Of a DNA stretch of 64,000 nt, positions 16,703 through 25,881 are shown piece by piece. Source of the DNA: Pseudomonadota bacterium (GTDB lineage: Bacteria > Pseudomonadota > Alphaproteobacteria > UBA8366); contig JAYZAS010000018.1 in NCBI GenBank assembly GCA_036339585.1, positions 1 to 64,000 of the forward strand, in the 5' to 3' direction. Positions within the stretch are counted from its first letter, which is position 1, and every line of letters begins with the position of its first letter. Both the position numbers and the translations under genes were made by a program. Under the pieces are notes generated by a model. The model was not told the origin of the DNA. It did not search any database and saw nothing but the letters and a program-made list of their open reading frames with translations.

Positions 16703-18040
16703 CTAATACTTTGGAAGAATGAGAATAGCGCGAAAATCGTTCACGTTGGTATGGGTTGGTCCAGTTATAAATAGGTCATTTAATTTTTGGAAAAATGCTG
16801 CTGAATTGTTTTGCCTCAAGTAATTCATCGCATCGATGGAATTTAACGCCGCATTTTCAAGCGTGTCAGGGGTTATAAATGCGCCTGCATTCTCTCCATT
16901 TCCATCAATACCATCAGTATCTGCAGCAAGAGAAAAAATACCTTCGGCACCACGTAGCTTGAGCGCAAGCGCTAATTGGAATTCACTGTTTCGACCCCCC
17001 ACACCTTTACCATTGACGGTAACAGTTGTTTCTCCACCGGATAATAACACTGCCGGTGGAAACAGTGGCTGGCCATAATTCCTGACTTGTTGAGCAATAC
17101 CTGCCATGGCTTTTGCAACTTCTTTGGCTTCTCCCTCTATCGAATCGCCGAGAATTATAGGCTGAATTCCTCGTGTTTTAGCTAAATTAGCTGCCGCCTC
17201 TAGCGCAAGCTGAGGAGACGCGATCACCTGATATGACTGATCAGAAAAGATAGACGCCGTGGGGCTGGGTGCTAGAACTTTGCCGTCCTTGAGCATTTTA
17301 ATCGCAATTTCCGGCTCATTAATATCATATTTAGCCAAAATTTTTGCAGCATCGTGGCAACTTGAGCTGTTTGCAATTGTAGGACCTGACCCTATGACAG
17401 AGGGGTCATCACCTGGCACGTCAGAAACCAAGTATGTTACAACGCGGGCGGGTGCCGCCGCCATTGCAAGCCTTCCACCTTTAACAGCAGATAGATGCTT
17501 ACGCACACAATTGATTTCGGTTATATCAGCGCCACTTTTTAAAAGTGTGCTGTGCACTTGCGCTTTGTCATTTGCGGTCAAACCAGACAACGGCAAACTC
17601 AGTAAAGACGAGGCACCTCCTGATATCAAAAAGATAACGAGATCGCACCCGCCAGCCCCAGTTACTAACTCTAGAATTTGTTTCGATGCAATATTTCCTG
17701 CCAAATCAGGAATTGGGTGCCCGGCTTCTACTATCCTCACACCTTCACATTTTTGCCCGTATCCATAAGGAACAATAACGAGACCTTCCAATTCTCCCTG
17801 CCACCGGCCCTCGATGCAAGCCAGCATTTTGGACGCCGCCTTACCTGCACCGACAACAATGGTGCGTCCCGCAGGTGGTTCCGGAAGATGATCCGGCAGG
17901 CATCGCGCCGGATCTGCGGCTGCTATTGCCGTATCAAATAGTTCGTGCAAAAAACCTCTAATTTCGGCATCTGATTGAAACTTTTGTGAATTATCTTCCA
18001 CGTTTACATTTTCTTTCAAAACACGCTGATAAAAACTCAC
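16703..18040 (-). CDS. Glycerate 2-kinase / hydroxypyruvate-reductase-family (MOFRL, TtuD-like) protein
   Basis: A 445-residue protein of the DUF4147-MOFRL type. Recognisable segments are VVGAGKAASKML near residue 60, LISGGASSLLSLPLSGLT, VRKHLSAVKGGRLA and GSGPT in the N-terminal domain, and LSGGETTVTV with GVGGRNSEFQLALAL and AADTDGIDG in the MOFRL domain. The family phosphorylates D-glycerate to 2-phosphoglycerate; older annotations as hydroxypyruvate reductase persist. The apparent start is GTG with a weak ribosome-binding site, so the first 20 or so residues are uncertain. No glyoxylate or tartrate genes are adjacent. Confidence 0.87.
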   Translation of the reverse strand: MSFYQRVLKENVNVEDNSQKFQSDAEIRGFLHELFDTAIAAADPARCLPDHLPEPPAGRTIVVGAGKAASKMLACIEGRWQGELEGLVIVPYGYGQKCEGVRIVEAGHPIPDLAGNIASKQILELVTGAGGCDLVIFLISGGASSLLSLPLSGLTANDKAQVHSTLLKSGADITEINCVRKHLSAVKGGRLAMAAAPARVVTYLVSDVPGDDPSVIGSGPTIANSSSCHDAAKILAKYDINEPEIAIKMLKDGKVLAPSPTASIFSDQSYQVIASPQLALEAAANLAKTRGIQPIILGDSIEGEAKEVAKAMAGIAQQVRNYGQPLFPPAVLLSGGETTVTVNGKGVGGRNSEFQLALALKLRGAEGIFSLAADTDGIDGNGENAGAFITPDTLENAALNSIDAMNYLRQNNSAAFFQKLNDLFITGPTHTNVNDFRAILILPKY

Positions 18041-18086
18041 GTCTCACAATAATATCTGAATGCTGCTGGCAACTGCTTTTATCCGC

Positions 18087-20045
18087 TTATATCTTACCGT
18101 TTGGATTATGACGCTGTTGCCATAATTTTTGCAAAGTCGTTTGAAAAGAATTCGTAAACCCCAAACCATCGCATAATCGTGATCCAAGAAAATCGGCACG
18201 TAAAGCCTTTTTAGACGGACGATCATTTACCAAGCTAACAGCAATATCTAGGAACTCCTCTTCATTGGAGGCAACCCATTGCATACACCCCATGGCAGAA
18301 AGCAAGCTTGCACCAACCCGCCCCGCATGCAGACCCCCGGCCCTACTCACCACTGGCACCCCCATTAGCAGTGCCTCACATGTTGTGGTGGTACCGTTGT
18401 ATGGGAAGGTATCTAATGCAATATCAACCTCATTATAATATTCTAGGTGTGCCTGTCGGCTTTGAACTCTGCCCACCAATTCAATTCTTGTTTGCTCAAT
18501 ACCTCTTCCTTCAAATAAATCGTAAATTACCTTTGTCACTACAGGATCAGCAAATTGCCGTGACTTTAGCACCAACCGCGATGCGGGAACCCTGTTCATT
18601 AATTGAGCCCACAAGTGAACAGTTTTCTCTGTTAACTTCGCGAAATTGTTAAACGAACCAAAAGTGACGGGTCTATGTTTTACTTTTAATAAAGGTATTT
18701 CATTAGGTGGGGAATAACATAAAAAACATGGCTGAAGATGAACTAACACTTCACTATGAAATGCTTCAGTTAATCCAGGGGGATCTGCAATAGCATCAGT
18801 CAAGCGAAAGTCCATCTGACTCAATCCGGTTGTCGTTGGATAGCCAAGCCAGTTTATCTGTATAGGCGCCGCTCGCCGTGCAAATAGTGTCAATCGGTTA
18901 TTTCCAGTATGGCCTGCCAGGTCGATAAGAATGTCTATGGTGTCTAATTTAATTCTCTTTGCGACAAATTCATCGCCCAAATTTCTTATTTCACGCCAAG
19001 AGTTACTGCACCTCTTCAGCATTTCAGTTGTCGCGTCCGGCACTTGAGTATCGCTGTAACATGTAAGGTGAAATTCCTCTCTGTCATAATATTTGAAAAG
19101 AGGAATTAGAAAATTAGCGACGGAATGAGTCCACAAATCCGGCGAGACAATTCCAACTTTTAAGGGGCCCCGAGAGGTTTTACTAGAGGGGCTAAATAAC
19201 TTAATCGGTTTTTTAAGCTTTTCTTCCCACTCCCTGTGACTACGAAATATTGTAACGCCATCGCAGGAGTCCCTATAGTTCAAACACATCAAACGATTCG
19301 ATCGGGCAGAAAAGTCCTGGGGGGCCAATTCTATCAGCCTGTCATACACCTTAATGGCATTATTGATTTGTCCCTTATCTTTCAAAGAGATTGCTAGATT
19401 ATTCAGTGCTGCAGTATTTTTGGCATCTAACTTAAGTGCCTTCCTATGCCACCGTGTTGCATCAGTCATCCGGCCCAAAGCAGCGAAGACACACCCGAGA
19501 TTAGTTAAAATCACTGGATCCATCGGCCTTAACTGCGCAGCTGTAGATAAAGCTTTTTCTGCATCGAGCAGTTCTCCAAGGCCTAAGAAGACGACTCCTA
19601 AGTTTCCAAACGCCTCACCAAAGTCCGGTTTTAACTCCAGAGCCCGCTGATAACTGAAAACTGCATCTCTCAGATTACCTGATTCTTTTTGTAAATTGCC
19701 GAGATTATTATGTGCTTCTGGATTGTCAGGCATAAGGTCTATTGCGCGCCTCAAAGCATTTATGCCAGCGCCCAAGGAACCTGCCCTAAATTTAGCTAAC
19801 CCCAATCCATGCCAAAATGTTCCCTCTTTTGGGCAAATGTCGGTAGCTAATTGATAGGAATCACCGGCCTCCTCCGGACGACCAAGGGCTAGGAGAATTT
19901 CCCCATAATAGGCATGCGCTATCGGGTTGGTCGAATTTGATTCGATAGAAGCCTTGATGAAATCCTCAGCCCGTGCCAATTCATTCTGCCTGAAGGCGTT
20001 CCGTGCAGACTCTAAATATGGGTCTTGGGTAAATTTTTTTTTCAT
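18087..20045 (-). CDS. TPR protein with O-GlcNAc-transferase (SPINDLY-type GT41) domain
   Basis: About 652 residues. The first roughly 260 are tetratricopeptide repeats (for example NPEAHNNLGNLQKESGN and KPDFGEAFGNLGVVFLGLGE). The rest is the glycosyltransferase family 41 domain, with VGIVSPDLWTHSVANFL, ITWLGYP-like INWLGYPTTTGLSQMD, FGSFNNFAKLTEKTV and YNGTTTTCEALLMGVPVVS. The family O-glycosylates proteins from a nucleotide sugar. Bacterial members often sit near flagellin or surface-protein genes, but none is visible here. The ATG at 20045 is preferred to the preceding TTG. There is a 309-base gap to the next, divergent gene. Confidence 0.85.
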   Translation of the reverse strand: MKKKFTQDPYLESARNAFRQNELARAEDFIKASIESNSTNPIAHAYYGEILLALGRPEEAGDSYQLATDICPKEGTFWHGLGLAKFRAGSLGAGINALRRAIDLMPDNPEAHNNLGNLQKESGNLRDAVFSYQRALELKPDFGEAFGNLGVVFLGLGELLDAEKALSTAAQLRPMDPVILTNLGCVFAALGRMTDATRWHRKALKLDAKNTAALNNLAISLKDKGQINNAIKVYDRLIELAPQDFSARSNRLMCLNYRDSCDGVTIFRSHREWEEKLKKPIKLFSPSSKTSRGPLKVGIVSPDLWTHSVANFLIPLFKYYDREEFHLTCYSDTQVPDATTEMLKRCSNSWREIRNLGDEFVAKRIKLDTIDILIDLAGHTGNNRLTLFARRAAPIQINWLGYPTTTGLSQMDFRLTDAIADPPGLTEAFHSEVLVHLQPCFLCYSPPNEIPLLKVKHRPVTFGSFNNFAKLTEKTVHLWAQLMNRVPASRLVLKSRQFADPVVTKVIYDLFEGRGIEQTRIELVGRVQSRQAHLEYYNEVDIALDTFPYNGTTTTCEALLMGVPVVSRAGGLHAGRVGASLLSAMGCMQWVASNEEEFLDIAVSLVNDRPSKKALRADFLGSRLCDGLGFTNSFQTTLQKLWQQRHNPNGKI

Positions 20046-20286
20046 CAAAATTTTTCATAACCTCAGTACTTTTAAGCGCCAAAAAATCTCGATACATCAC
20101 TCTATAAAGTTAGTGCAATACCGTATTCTTATCTTGAATAGGCACGCCCCATTGCTCTTCCAAATTGAAGCACAAACACCCCTACAAATAATATAACATC
20201 CATCATAAATTTATAATAATACGCTGTCGGCTACGCCTTGCATATTTCACTTCGAAAGAAAAAATATTAAAAGGTTATAATTCTTC

Positions 20287-20321
20287 TAGTACCCATAATA
20301 TTTTTGGATTTGCGGGTACTA
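20287..20321. promoter_or_regulatory. Inverted repeat upstream of the luciferase-like gene
   Basis: TAGTACCC (20287-20294) and GGGTACTA (20314-20321) are perfect eight-base arms separated by 19 bases. They lie 33 bases before the chosen ATG of the luciferase-like gene, in the otherwise A+T-rich 20046-20354 gap between divergent genes. It could be an operator for a dimeric repressor or an untranslated-region hairpin. I see no other ORF, RNA gene or terminator in that gap. Confidence 0.4.
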
Positions 20322-20354
20322 AAAACATGCCATATGAAATCGACTAATGAGATC

Positions 20355-21371
20355 ATGAAAGAAAAAATAAAGTTAAGTGTCTTCGACCAATCACCGATAC
20401 GGCCTGATGCCACTGCTGTTGACGCTTTACAAGAAACTATCGCATTAGCGAAAATTGCCGAAGGTCTTAGTTATCATAGATACTGGTTAGCCGAGCATCA
20501 CGGTACCAACGGACTTGCTTCGGCATCTCCCGAGGTATTGATTGCCCGTATTGCATCAGAAACTAGTACCATACGCGTCGGTTCTGGCGGGGTAATGCTA
20601 AGTCATTACAGTCCTTATAAGGTAGCAGAAAACTTTCGTACATTGGAAGCAATGTTTTCGGGTAGGATTGACTTAGGAATTGGTCGTGCCCCGGGTAGTG
20701 ATCACCCAACGGCCCGAGCACTTGCATATGGTGGTGGTCTTGAATCTGAGCAGTTCCCCACTATGGTCGCAGATCTTCATGGTTTTCTCACAGACTCACT
20801 GCCAAAAGAACACCCATTTCAAACAGTGAGGGCACGGCCCCATACGCTATCATCACCCCCAATTTGGTTATTAGGTTCAAGTGATTACAGTGCTGCTTAC
20901 GCAGCTCATTTTGGTCTTTCTTTCTCGTTTGCACATTTTATAACACCTTGTGGTGGAGAAACAGTAACTCGAGCGTACAACGATCAATTCCAAAGGACAG
21001 ATTTACTTAAGGAGCCCAAAATAAATATAGGAATTTTTGTGATATGTGCGGAAACTGATACAGAAGCTGATACAGAAGCTGATAGGCTTATGTCTACCAG
21101 GGACTTATTTCGGTTACGTGCAGATAAAGGTCATCTTGCGCCAATTCCAACTATCGAGGAGTCTTTATCTTATCCATATACGGATGCCGAGAGAAAATAT
21201 GTATTAGAAAGCCGCGCCAGAACAATTTATGGAGCGCCAAAAAGCGTCAAAAAGAAAATTAATGAATTAAGTGACCTTTACAAGAACAATGAATTTCTCG
21301 TTCTCACGGCATGCCCGGATTTTGAGTCGAGGAAACGCTCTTATGAATTGTTGGCAGAAGCCTTTGCCTAG
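20355..21371 (+). CDS. LLM-class flavin-dependent oxidoreductase
   Basis: A 338-residue bacterial-luciferase-like TIM-barrel protein. LSVFDQSPIRP at the start, then YWLAEHHGTNGLASASPEVL, VGSGGVMLSHYSPYKVAENF and DLGIGRAPGSD are characteristic of the group-1 LLM oxidoreductases (MsnO8-like). They bind FMN and transfer hydride or oxygenate substrates; the substrate is unknown. The ATG at 20355 starts at the conserved N-terminus; in-frame TTG (20304) and ATG (20334) upstream add residues without homology and lack ribosome-binding sites. Around 21055-21090 a short GATACAGAAGCT repeat encodes TEADTEAD, a small surface-loop expansion. Confidence 0.85.
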   Translation: MKEKIKLSVFDQSPIRPDATAVDALQETIALAKIAEGLSYHRYWLAEHHGTNGLASASPEVLIARIASETSTIRVGSGGVMLSHYSPYKVAENFRTLEAMFSGRIDLGIGRAPGSDHPTARALAYGGGLESEQFPTMVADLHGFLTDSLPKEHPFQTVRARPHTLSSPPIWLLGSSDYSAAYAAHFGLSFSFAHFITPCGGETVTRAYNDQFQRTDLLKEPKINIGIFVICAETDTEADTEADRLMSTRDLFRLRADKGHLAPIPTIEESLSYPYTDAERKYVLESRARTIYGAPKSVKKKINELSDLYKNNEFLVLTACPDFESRKRSYELLAEAFA

Positions 21372-21975
21372 ATTGATCCCTTGGCAACTCTACAACGAAC
21401 GCCCCTTTGTTCTACGGACTGGTTCGCGTATTATAGCTATCTTTGGGCTGCTAATTTTTTTGGCTAGTTGTCAATCATCACATACGGACCCCACTCAAAA
21501 AACTAAAAGTTTGGCGTCTACAGGAATGTTTGGCATTGTAGCAGCCACCAACGGTTATTCTGTCGGAGGAGCAGCGGGTGCAGCCGGCCTTGGATTAGCC
21601 GGCTTAAGTGCTGGTTTCCTAGTTGCTAATTATGCAGAGCAACAAGATTCAAAACACATTGACCTAGCCCTCAACAAAATCCTGTCCGGCCCCGTTGGAC
21701 AGATAGTGACTTGGATTAATCCGTATAACACAAATGCCGGCAAACTCACCTTAATGAGCCCCGAAGTAGATACACTTAACGGTAGGTGCCAATGGGTACG
21801 AAGTGAATATACATCTAAGACATACCGCTATACTACTTATCAGGATTATACAAAGGAACGAAAGAACCGCACCCATGAGGACCTAATTCTGTGCGATGAA
21901 GGAGAAGGCTGGTACATTACCTGGGATGAAGATATTGCTACCCGCTTAAAATCGCTTACACCTCAAACCAAATAA
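21343..21975 (+). CDS. Putative glycine-zipper lipoprotein
   Basis: About 210 residues. A hydrophobic stretch IIAIFGLLIFLASC ends in a lipobox (LASC), so this is probably an outer-membrane lipoprotein. A glycine/alanine-rich hairpin VGGAAGAAGLGLAGLSAG follows, like the glycine-zipper membrane segment of the RT0821/Lpp0805 or 17-kDa surface-antigen type. The C-terminal half, with RCQWVRSEYTSKTYRYTTYQDYTKE, resembles the soluble domain of those proteins. Start choice is uncertain: the ATG at 21343 has GAGG upstream but overlaps the previous gene by 29 bases; a TTG at 21373 is the alternative. Confidence 0.6.
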   Translation: MNCWQKPLPRLIPWQLYNERPFVLRTGSRIIAIFGLLIFLASCQSSHTDPTQKTKSLASTGMFGIVAATNGYSVGGAAGAAGLGLAGLSAGFLVANYAEQQDSKHIDLALNKILSGPVGQIVTWINPYNTNAGKLTLMSPEVDTLNGRCQWVRSEYTSKTYRYTTYQDYTKERKNRTHEDLILCDEGEGWYITWDEDIATRLKSLTPQTK

Positions 21976-21999
21976 AATGGAATCTATTGTTGGTATATT

Positions 22000-23067
22000 A
22001 TGAAAATTATTTTTTTAGATGGAGACGGAATAGGCCCAGAAATTATCTCGGCCACAAAAAAAGTTGTAAAGGCCGCTAGCCACCGGTTTAATCTGGGACT
22101 TGAAATTGAAACTTCGGATAGCGGGTTAGCGAGTTTAGACCAAAATGGATCGACTATTCCAGACTCCACTTGGAAAAAAGCTGTAGAAGCCGACGGTATT
22201 ATCCTCGGTCCCGCAGATACCGCTGCTTACCCCGATCCAGCTGACGGTGGTATTAATCCATCAGCGAAGCTTCGGGGCGATTTAGACCTATACGCCAATA
22301 TTCGTCCATCTAAAACTCGCCCAGGCGTACCAGCAGCTGTGGATGAAATGGATCTCGTAATATTCCGAGAGAATACAGAAGGTTTCTATGCAGTTCGCAA
22401 TATGCATAAAGGCAACGGAGAATTCATGCCGTCAGAAGACATGGCTATATCTATAAGGCGCATAACCCGAGAGTGTTCCGAACGAATAGCACGTCAAGCA
22501 TGCGATTTAGCAATCAAACGTCGTGGTCGGCTCTCCATCGTTCACAAGTCAAATGTTCTAACAATGTCAGATGGATTTTTTGTGGAGGTATGCAGGGAAG
22601 TAGCATCCCATTACAAAGTTGAGGTAGAGGATTATTTTGTTGATGCTATGGCAGCACTATTGGTACGAAAACCTTCGCATTTTGATGTTATAGTCACAAC
22701 TAATTTATTCGGAGATATTCTTTCTGATCTTGCAGCAGAATTAACTGGTGGATTGGGTTTAGGCCCTTCTATTAATGCCGGGCATAAGCATGCTATGGCA
22801 CAGGCAGCGCATGGAGCGGCTCCCGACATCGCCGGACAAAATATTGCCAATCCAACTGCGATGATCCTATCAGCGGCAATGCTTGTTGAAACGCTCGGAA
22901 TTCGCCAGAATAGGCCTGAATTTTTAGAAGCATCAACTCGTATTGATAAGGTTGTTAACGAGCAGCTCTCCAACATAAATACCCGTACACCAGACCTTGG
23001 GGGACCGTTATCTACTGATGCTTTTGGGGAGCAGGTCGCTGAAAAAATCAGAAGCGCTGACTCATAG
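22000..23067 (+). CDS. Isocitrate/isopropylmalate dehydrogenase-family protein
   Basis: A 355-residue beta-decarboxylating dehydrogenase. It opens with IFLDGDGIGPEI, has the substrate-binding RENTEGFYAVRNMH where IPMDH and isocitrate dehydrogenase diverge, the Lys/Asn segment VHKSNVL and the metal-binding DVIVTTNLFGDILSDLAAELTG. The family oxidises (2R,3S)-3-alkylmalates with NAD. The short tyrosine-containing loop FYAV and lack of leu genes nearby leave open isopropylmalate, homoisocitrate, tartrate or isocitrate as substrate. It lies in the same direction as the two preceding genes, with a 24-base gap from the lipoprotein gene. Confidence 0.85.
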   Translation: MKIIFLDGDGIGPEIISATKKVVKAASHRFNLGLEIETSDSGLASLDQNGSTIPDSTWKKAVEADGIILGPADTAAYPDPADGGINPSAKLRGDLDLYANIRPSKTRPGVPAAVDEMDLVIFRENTEGFYAVRNMHKGNGEFMPSEDMAISIRRITRECSERIARQACDLAIKRRGRLSIVHKSNVLTMSDGFFVEVCREVASHYKVEVEDYFVDAMAALLVRKPSHFDVIVTTNLFGDILSDLAAELTGGLGLGPSINAGHKHAMAQAAHGAAPDIAGQNIANPTAMILSAAMLVETLGIRQNRPEFLEASTRIDKVVNEQLSNINTRTPDLGGPLSTDAFGEQVAEKIRSADS

Positions 23068-23095
23068 AAATTCCTTATCTTTATTTGCCCATTGA

Positions 23096-24073
23096 TCAAT
23101 GTATTTTGGGGGATTTTAATATTGAATTGCGGTCCACAGATGGTACGCCTATCTCCATGACCTCACCATCACGCACAATAATCAATGGAACCTTGACACC
23201 AGCTTGACCGACACGCCAGATCCCGCGAAAGAGGGATGTCAAATCGTCAACTTGGTTTCCATTAACACCCAAAATAATATCGCCCACCTCCAAACCAGCA
23301 GTTTTTGCTGGCCCCCGTTCGTTAATACTAGCAACAACTAATGCATTTTGAATTTCGCTCATTATGATGCCGAGCCAAGGTCTCGGTGGCTTCTGCACGC
23401 GTCCATACCGCACTAGGTCATCCATTATTGGTTTGAATAAATCAATTGGCACGATGAGGTTCCCATGAAAAGGCGTATCCTCTGCTGTCGCTTGCTGTAC
23501 GAAAAGTGAAGTTATGCCTACTAAGTTTCCTGCTCGGTCGATTGCGCCAGAACCACCCCAGAAAGGATGCGCAGGCGCAGTAAATATGCCTTCATCCAGA
23601 ACATATTCCCAGTAACCTGCAAACTCGCGTTTGGAGACAACACTTGCAGCAACAGATTTTTCTATTCCACCACTTCCCCCGATAATAATTGGATCACCCA
23701 CACGTAACGCACTTGACTCCCCTAGGGCCAGATGAGGCACAGTTAATTTTCCGAGCGCCTGCACAAGGCCAAATCCAGTTTCTTGGTCGTAGCCAACCGT
23801 GTGAGCTGGAGTTGCAACGCCTGTAGCATCAACTAGCCATATGGTATCGGCTTCGGTAATAAGGTAGCCAATTGTAAGCACCAAACCATCGTCACTTATT
23901 AAAACTCCGTGTCCCTCACGTTCGGTACCTAGGTGCCCAGCAGTAAAAGCGTCGGAACCCATTTGAGACCGAAGGGCCAAGATGCTCGTCAGTTTCTCTT
24001 CTAAATCGAAGGTATAATTAGCAATTTTCGGATAATTTTCCGCTGGGATCTCGGTTTGATTATCGTCAGACAT
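23096..24073 (-). CDS. DegP/HtrA-like protein with PDZ domain, catalytic triad apparently lost
   Basis: A 325-residue trypsin-like fold plus C-terminal PDZ domain (ASINERGPAKTAGLEVGDII, about 245-264). The catalytic residues look changed. The usual LTNAHVV segment reads LTIGYLI, putting Tyr70 at the histidine position. The aspartate segment reads ETGFGLV, with Gly100 for Asp. The serine loop is GGSGAI around Ser175, a residue short of GNSGGPL. There is no signal peptide, unlike periplasmic DegP. It is thus probably a cytoplasmic pseudoprotease or binding protein; a similar LTIGYLI form seems recurrent in alphaproteobacterial relatives (from memory). It is divergent from the ThDP-enzyme gene. 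Confidence 0.75.
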   Translation of the reverse strand: MSDDNQTEIPAENYPKIANYTFDLEEKLTSILALRSQMGSDAFTAGHLGTEREGHGVLISDDGLVLTIGYLITEADTIWLVDATGVATPAHTVGYDQETGFGLVQALGKLTVPHLALGESSALRVGDPIIIGGSGGIEKSVAASVVSKREFAGYWEYVLDEGIFTAPAHPFWGGSGAIDRAGNLVGITSLFVQQATAEDTPFHGNLIVPIDLFKPIMDDLVRYGRVQKPPRPWLGIIMSEIQNALVVASINERGPAKTAGLEVGDIILGVNGNQVDDLTSLFRGIWRVGQAGVKVPLIIVRDGEVMEIGVPSVDRNSILKSPKIH

Positions 24074-24237
24074 TTAGAGACCTATCTCGAATTAAAAAAG
24101 TTCTTCCCATTACTTTTACCATATTATAATGCTTTTCTGTGGCCGTTCTTGGATTGCTTGACTGCTTTTTAAGAAATTCGACCACAACACAAGTAGCACG
24201 ACTTTGCACTAATAATTTGAACCTATGGAGTGGTCGG

Positions 24238-25824
24238 ATGCGAGGAGCCGAACTAGTTGTAAATACGCTACGCAATGCTAATGTCAAACATATATTTGCT
24301 CTTTCAGGCAATCAAATTATGCCAATCTTCGATGCATGCATTGATGCTGGGGTCGCGATTTACCACGTTCGTCACGAAGCGGCAGCTGCCTATATGGCAG
24401 ATGCCTATGCGCAACTAACTGGAGACATTGGAGTAGCCCTGGTAACAGCTGGGCCAGGTTTTGCCAACTCTTTATCTCCCCTTTACTCTGCCAAGTTAGC
24501 AGAGAGCCCGGTTTTACTTCTAAGTGGGGACTCACCCAAGGCTGCCGACGGCAAAAATGCTTTTCAGGAGCTAGATCAAGTCAGTGCATCATCCCCTGTT
24601 ACAAAATACTCTTGTCGGTCCAAAAGTGTCGATACAATCAGCAAAGAAATAGCCAATTGTATTCGCATTGCGAAATCGGAAAGACCTGGTCCAGTACATT
24701 TGGCCCTTCCCTTTGACAATTTGACTAATTTAGCGACCAAAACTACCAAAGGTAGGCAAGAAGTCTTTATACCTACACGCACAAAGCCCTCCCTTAAAGT
24801 AATAGATACAATTGTCCACGCCATCAAAAACGCCGTTACTCCTATGGTACTCACCGGACCTATGCTCAATCCCAGTCGCACTGGTAACTTACATGATATC
24901 TTGTCAGAAGCTTTAGATGCTCCCACTATCAACATGGAGAGCCCTCGGGGGATCAAGGATCCGTCTCTTGGAAAATTTGCCTCTACGCTGGTGAAATCAG
25001 ATTTGATTCTTTTAATTGGGAAACGTCTCGATTTCACTTTGGGTAATGGCCAACCGCCGATCTTTTCCCCGAAATGCCAATTTATAATCGTAGACCCGGA
25101 TCAAGAAGAACTGCAAAAAGCAGAGAAAATGCTCGGGAACAAGATAAACGCCGCGTTCGTTGCAAATAGCACTGCCCTTGCGAAATCTTTGTGCCAGACA
25201 AAATCTCCAACGAATCGCAAAGCTTGGCGCAAAGAAGTTAATACTGCTATTGCATATCGTCCCACCTCTAGGAACACCACTGAAGGTATCCATCCAGCAG
25301 TAGTAGGGGAAACAATTCAAACAATTTTAGATGACGCCAATGATCCAATACTCATCATTGATGGTGGCGAATTTGGCCAGTGGGCGCAAGCTACAATCCA
25401 TTGCCCCACACGAGTAATCAACGGGCCGTCAGGGGCTATTGGCGGGGCCCTCTGTTATGCCTTTGCAGCAAAAATCGCGCGACCTGAGTCTACTGTTGTT
25501 GCCCTGATGGGCGATGGAACAGTCGGATTTCATTTTGCAGAATTCGAAACTGCATCCCGTTACGGTGCAAATTTTATAGCTATTATTGGCAATGATGCGC
25601 GTTGGAATGCGGAATACCAAATACAGCTTCGCGATTACGGTAGTCGAAGAGCCTACGGCTGCGATTTAAGACCAACGCCGTACGACCAGGCGGCTATAGG
25701 CTTAGGTTGCCACGGTGCACTAATCAAGGATTCTACCGACCTTAACCATGCACTGGGAAATGCCCTTACGAGTGGTATGCCAGCCTGCCTCAATGTAATG
25801 ATTGAGGGTCTACCAGCTCCCTAA
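24238..25824 (+). CDS. Thiamine-diphosphate-dependent enzyme, acetolactate-synthase-like
   Basis: A 528-residue protein with the three domains of the acetolactate synthase / benzoylformate decarboxylase superfamily. The N-terminal activating glutamate is in HVRHEAAAAYMADAYAQ. The central nucleotide-fold domain and the C-terminal ThDP domain follow; the latter carries the GDG...N metal-diphosphate motif as MGDGTVGFHFAEFE and about 30 residues later GNDARWN. No regulatory subunit gene is adjacent, so it is more likely a decarboxylase or carboligase than biosynthetic IlvB. The ATG at 24238 has GGAG seven bases upstream and matches the conserved start; an upstream GTG at 24139 is less likely. Confidence 0.83.
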   Translation: MRGAELVVNTLRNANVKHIFALSGNQIMPIFDACIDAGVAIYHVRHEAAAAYMADAYAQLTGDIGVALVTAGPGFANSLSPLYSAKLAESPVLLLSGDSPKAADGKNAFQELDQVSASSPVTKYSCRSKSVDTISKEIANCIRIAKSERPGPVHLALPFDNLTNLATKTTKGRQEVFIPTRTKPSLKVIDTIVHAIKNAVTPMVLTGPMLNPSRTGNLHDILSEALDAPTINMESPRGIKDPSLGKFASTLVKSDLILLIGKRLDFTLGNGQPPIFSPKCQFIIVDPDQEELQKAEKMLGNKINAAFVANSTALAKSLCQTKSPTNRKAWRKEVNTAIAYRPTSRNTTEGIHPAVVGETIQTILDDANDPILIIDGGEFGQWAQATIHCPTRVINGPSGAIGGALCYAFAAKIARPESTVVALMGDGTVGFHFAEFETASRYGANFIAIIGNDARWNAEYQIQLRDYGSRRAYGCDLRPTPYDQAAIGLGCHGALIKDSTDLNHALGNALTSGMPACLNVMIEGLPAP

Positions 25825-25881
25825 GCATATAGTTTGCGGTAAGACCGAATTACCCGGATCAATGAAGAAACAAGCAATGCC

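Noticed and set aside
18044-18226. Small minus-strand ORF at the end of the TPR gene
   Set aside because: It lies inside the 3' end of the TPR-GT41 gene in another frame, with no ribosome-binding site.
21055-21090. Short tandem repeat GATACAGAAGCT as a possible recombination site
   Set aside because: Two copies only and in frame within the luciferase-like gene; they encode a small TEADTEAD loop and are most likely replication slippage.
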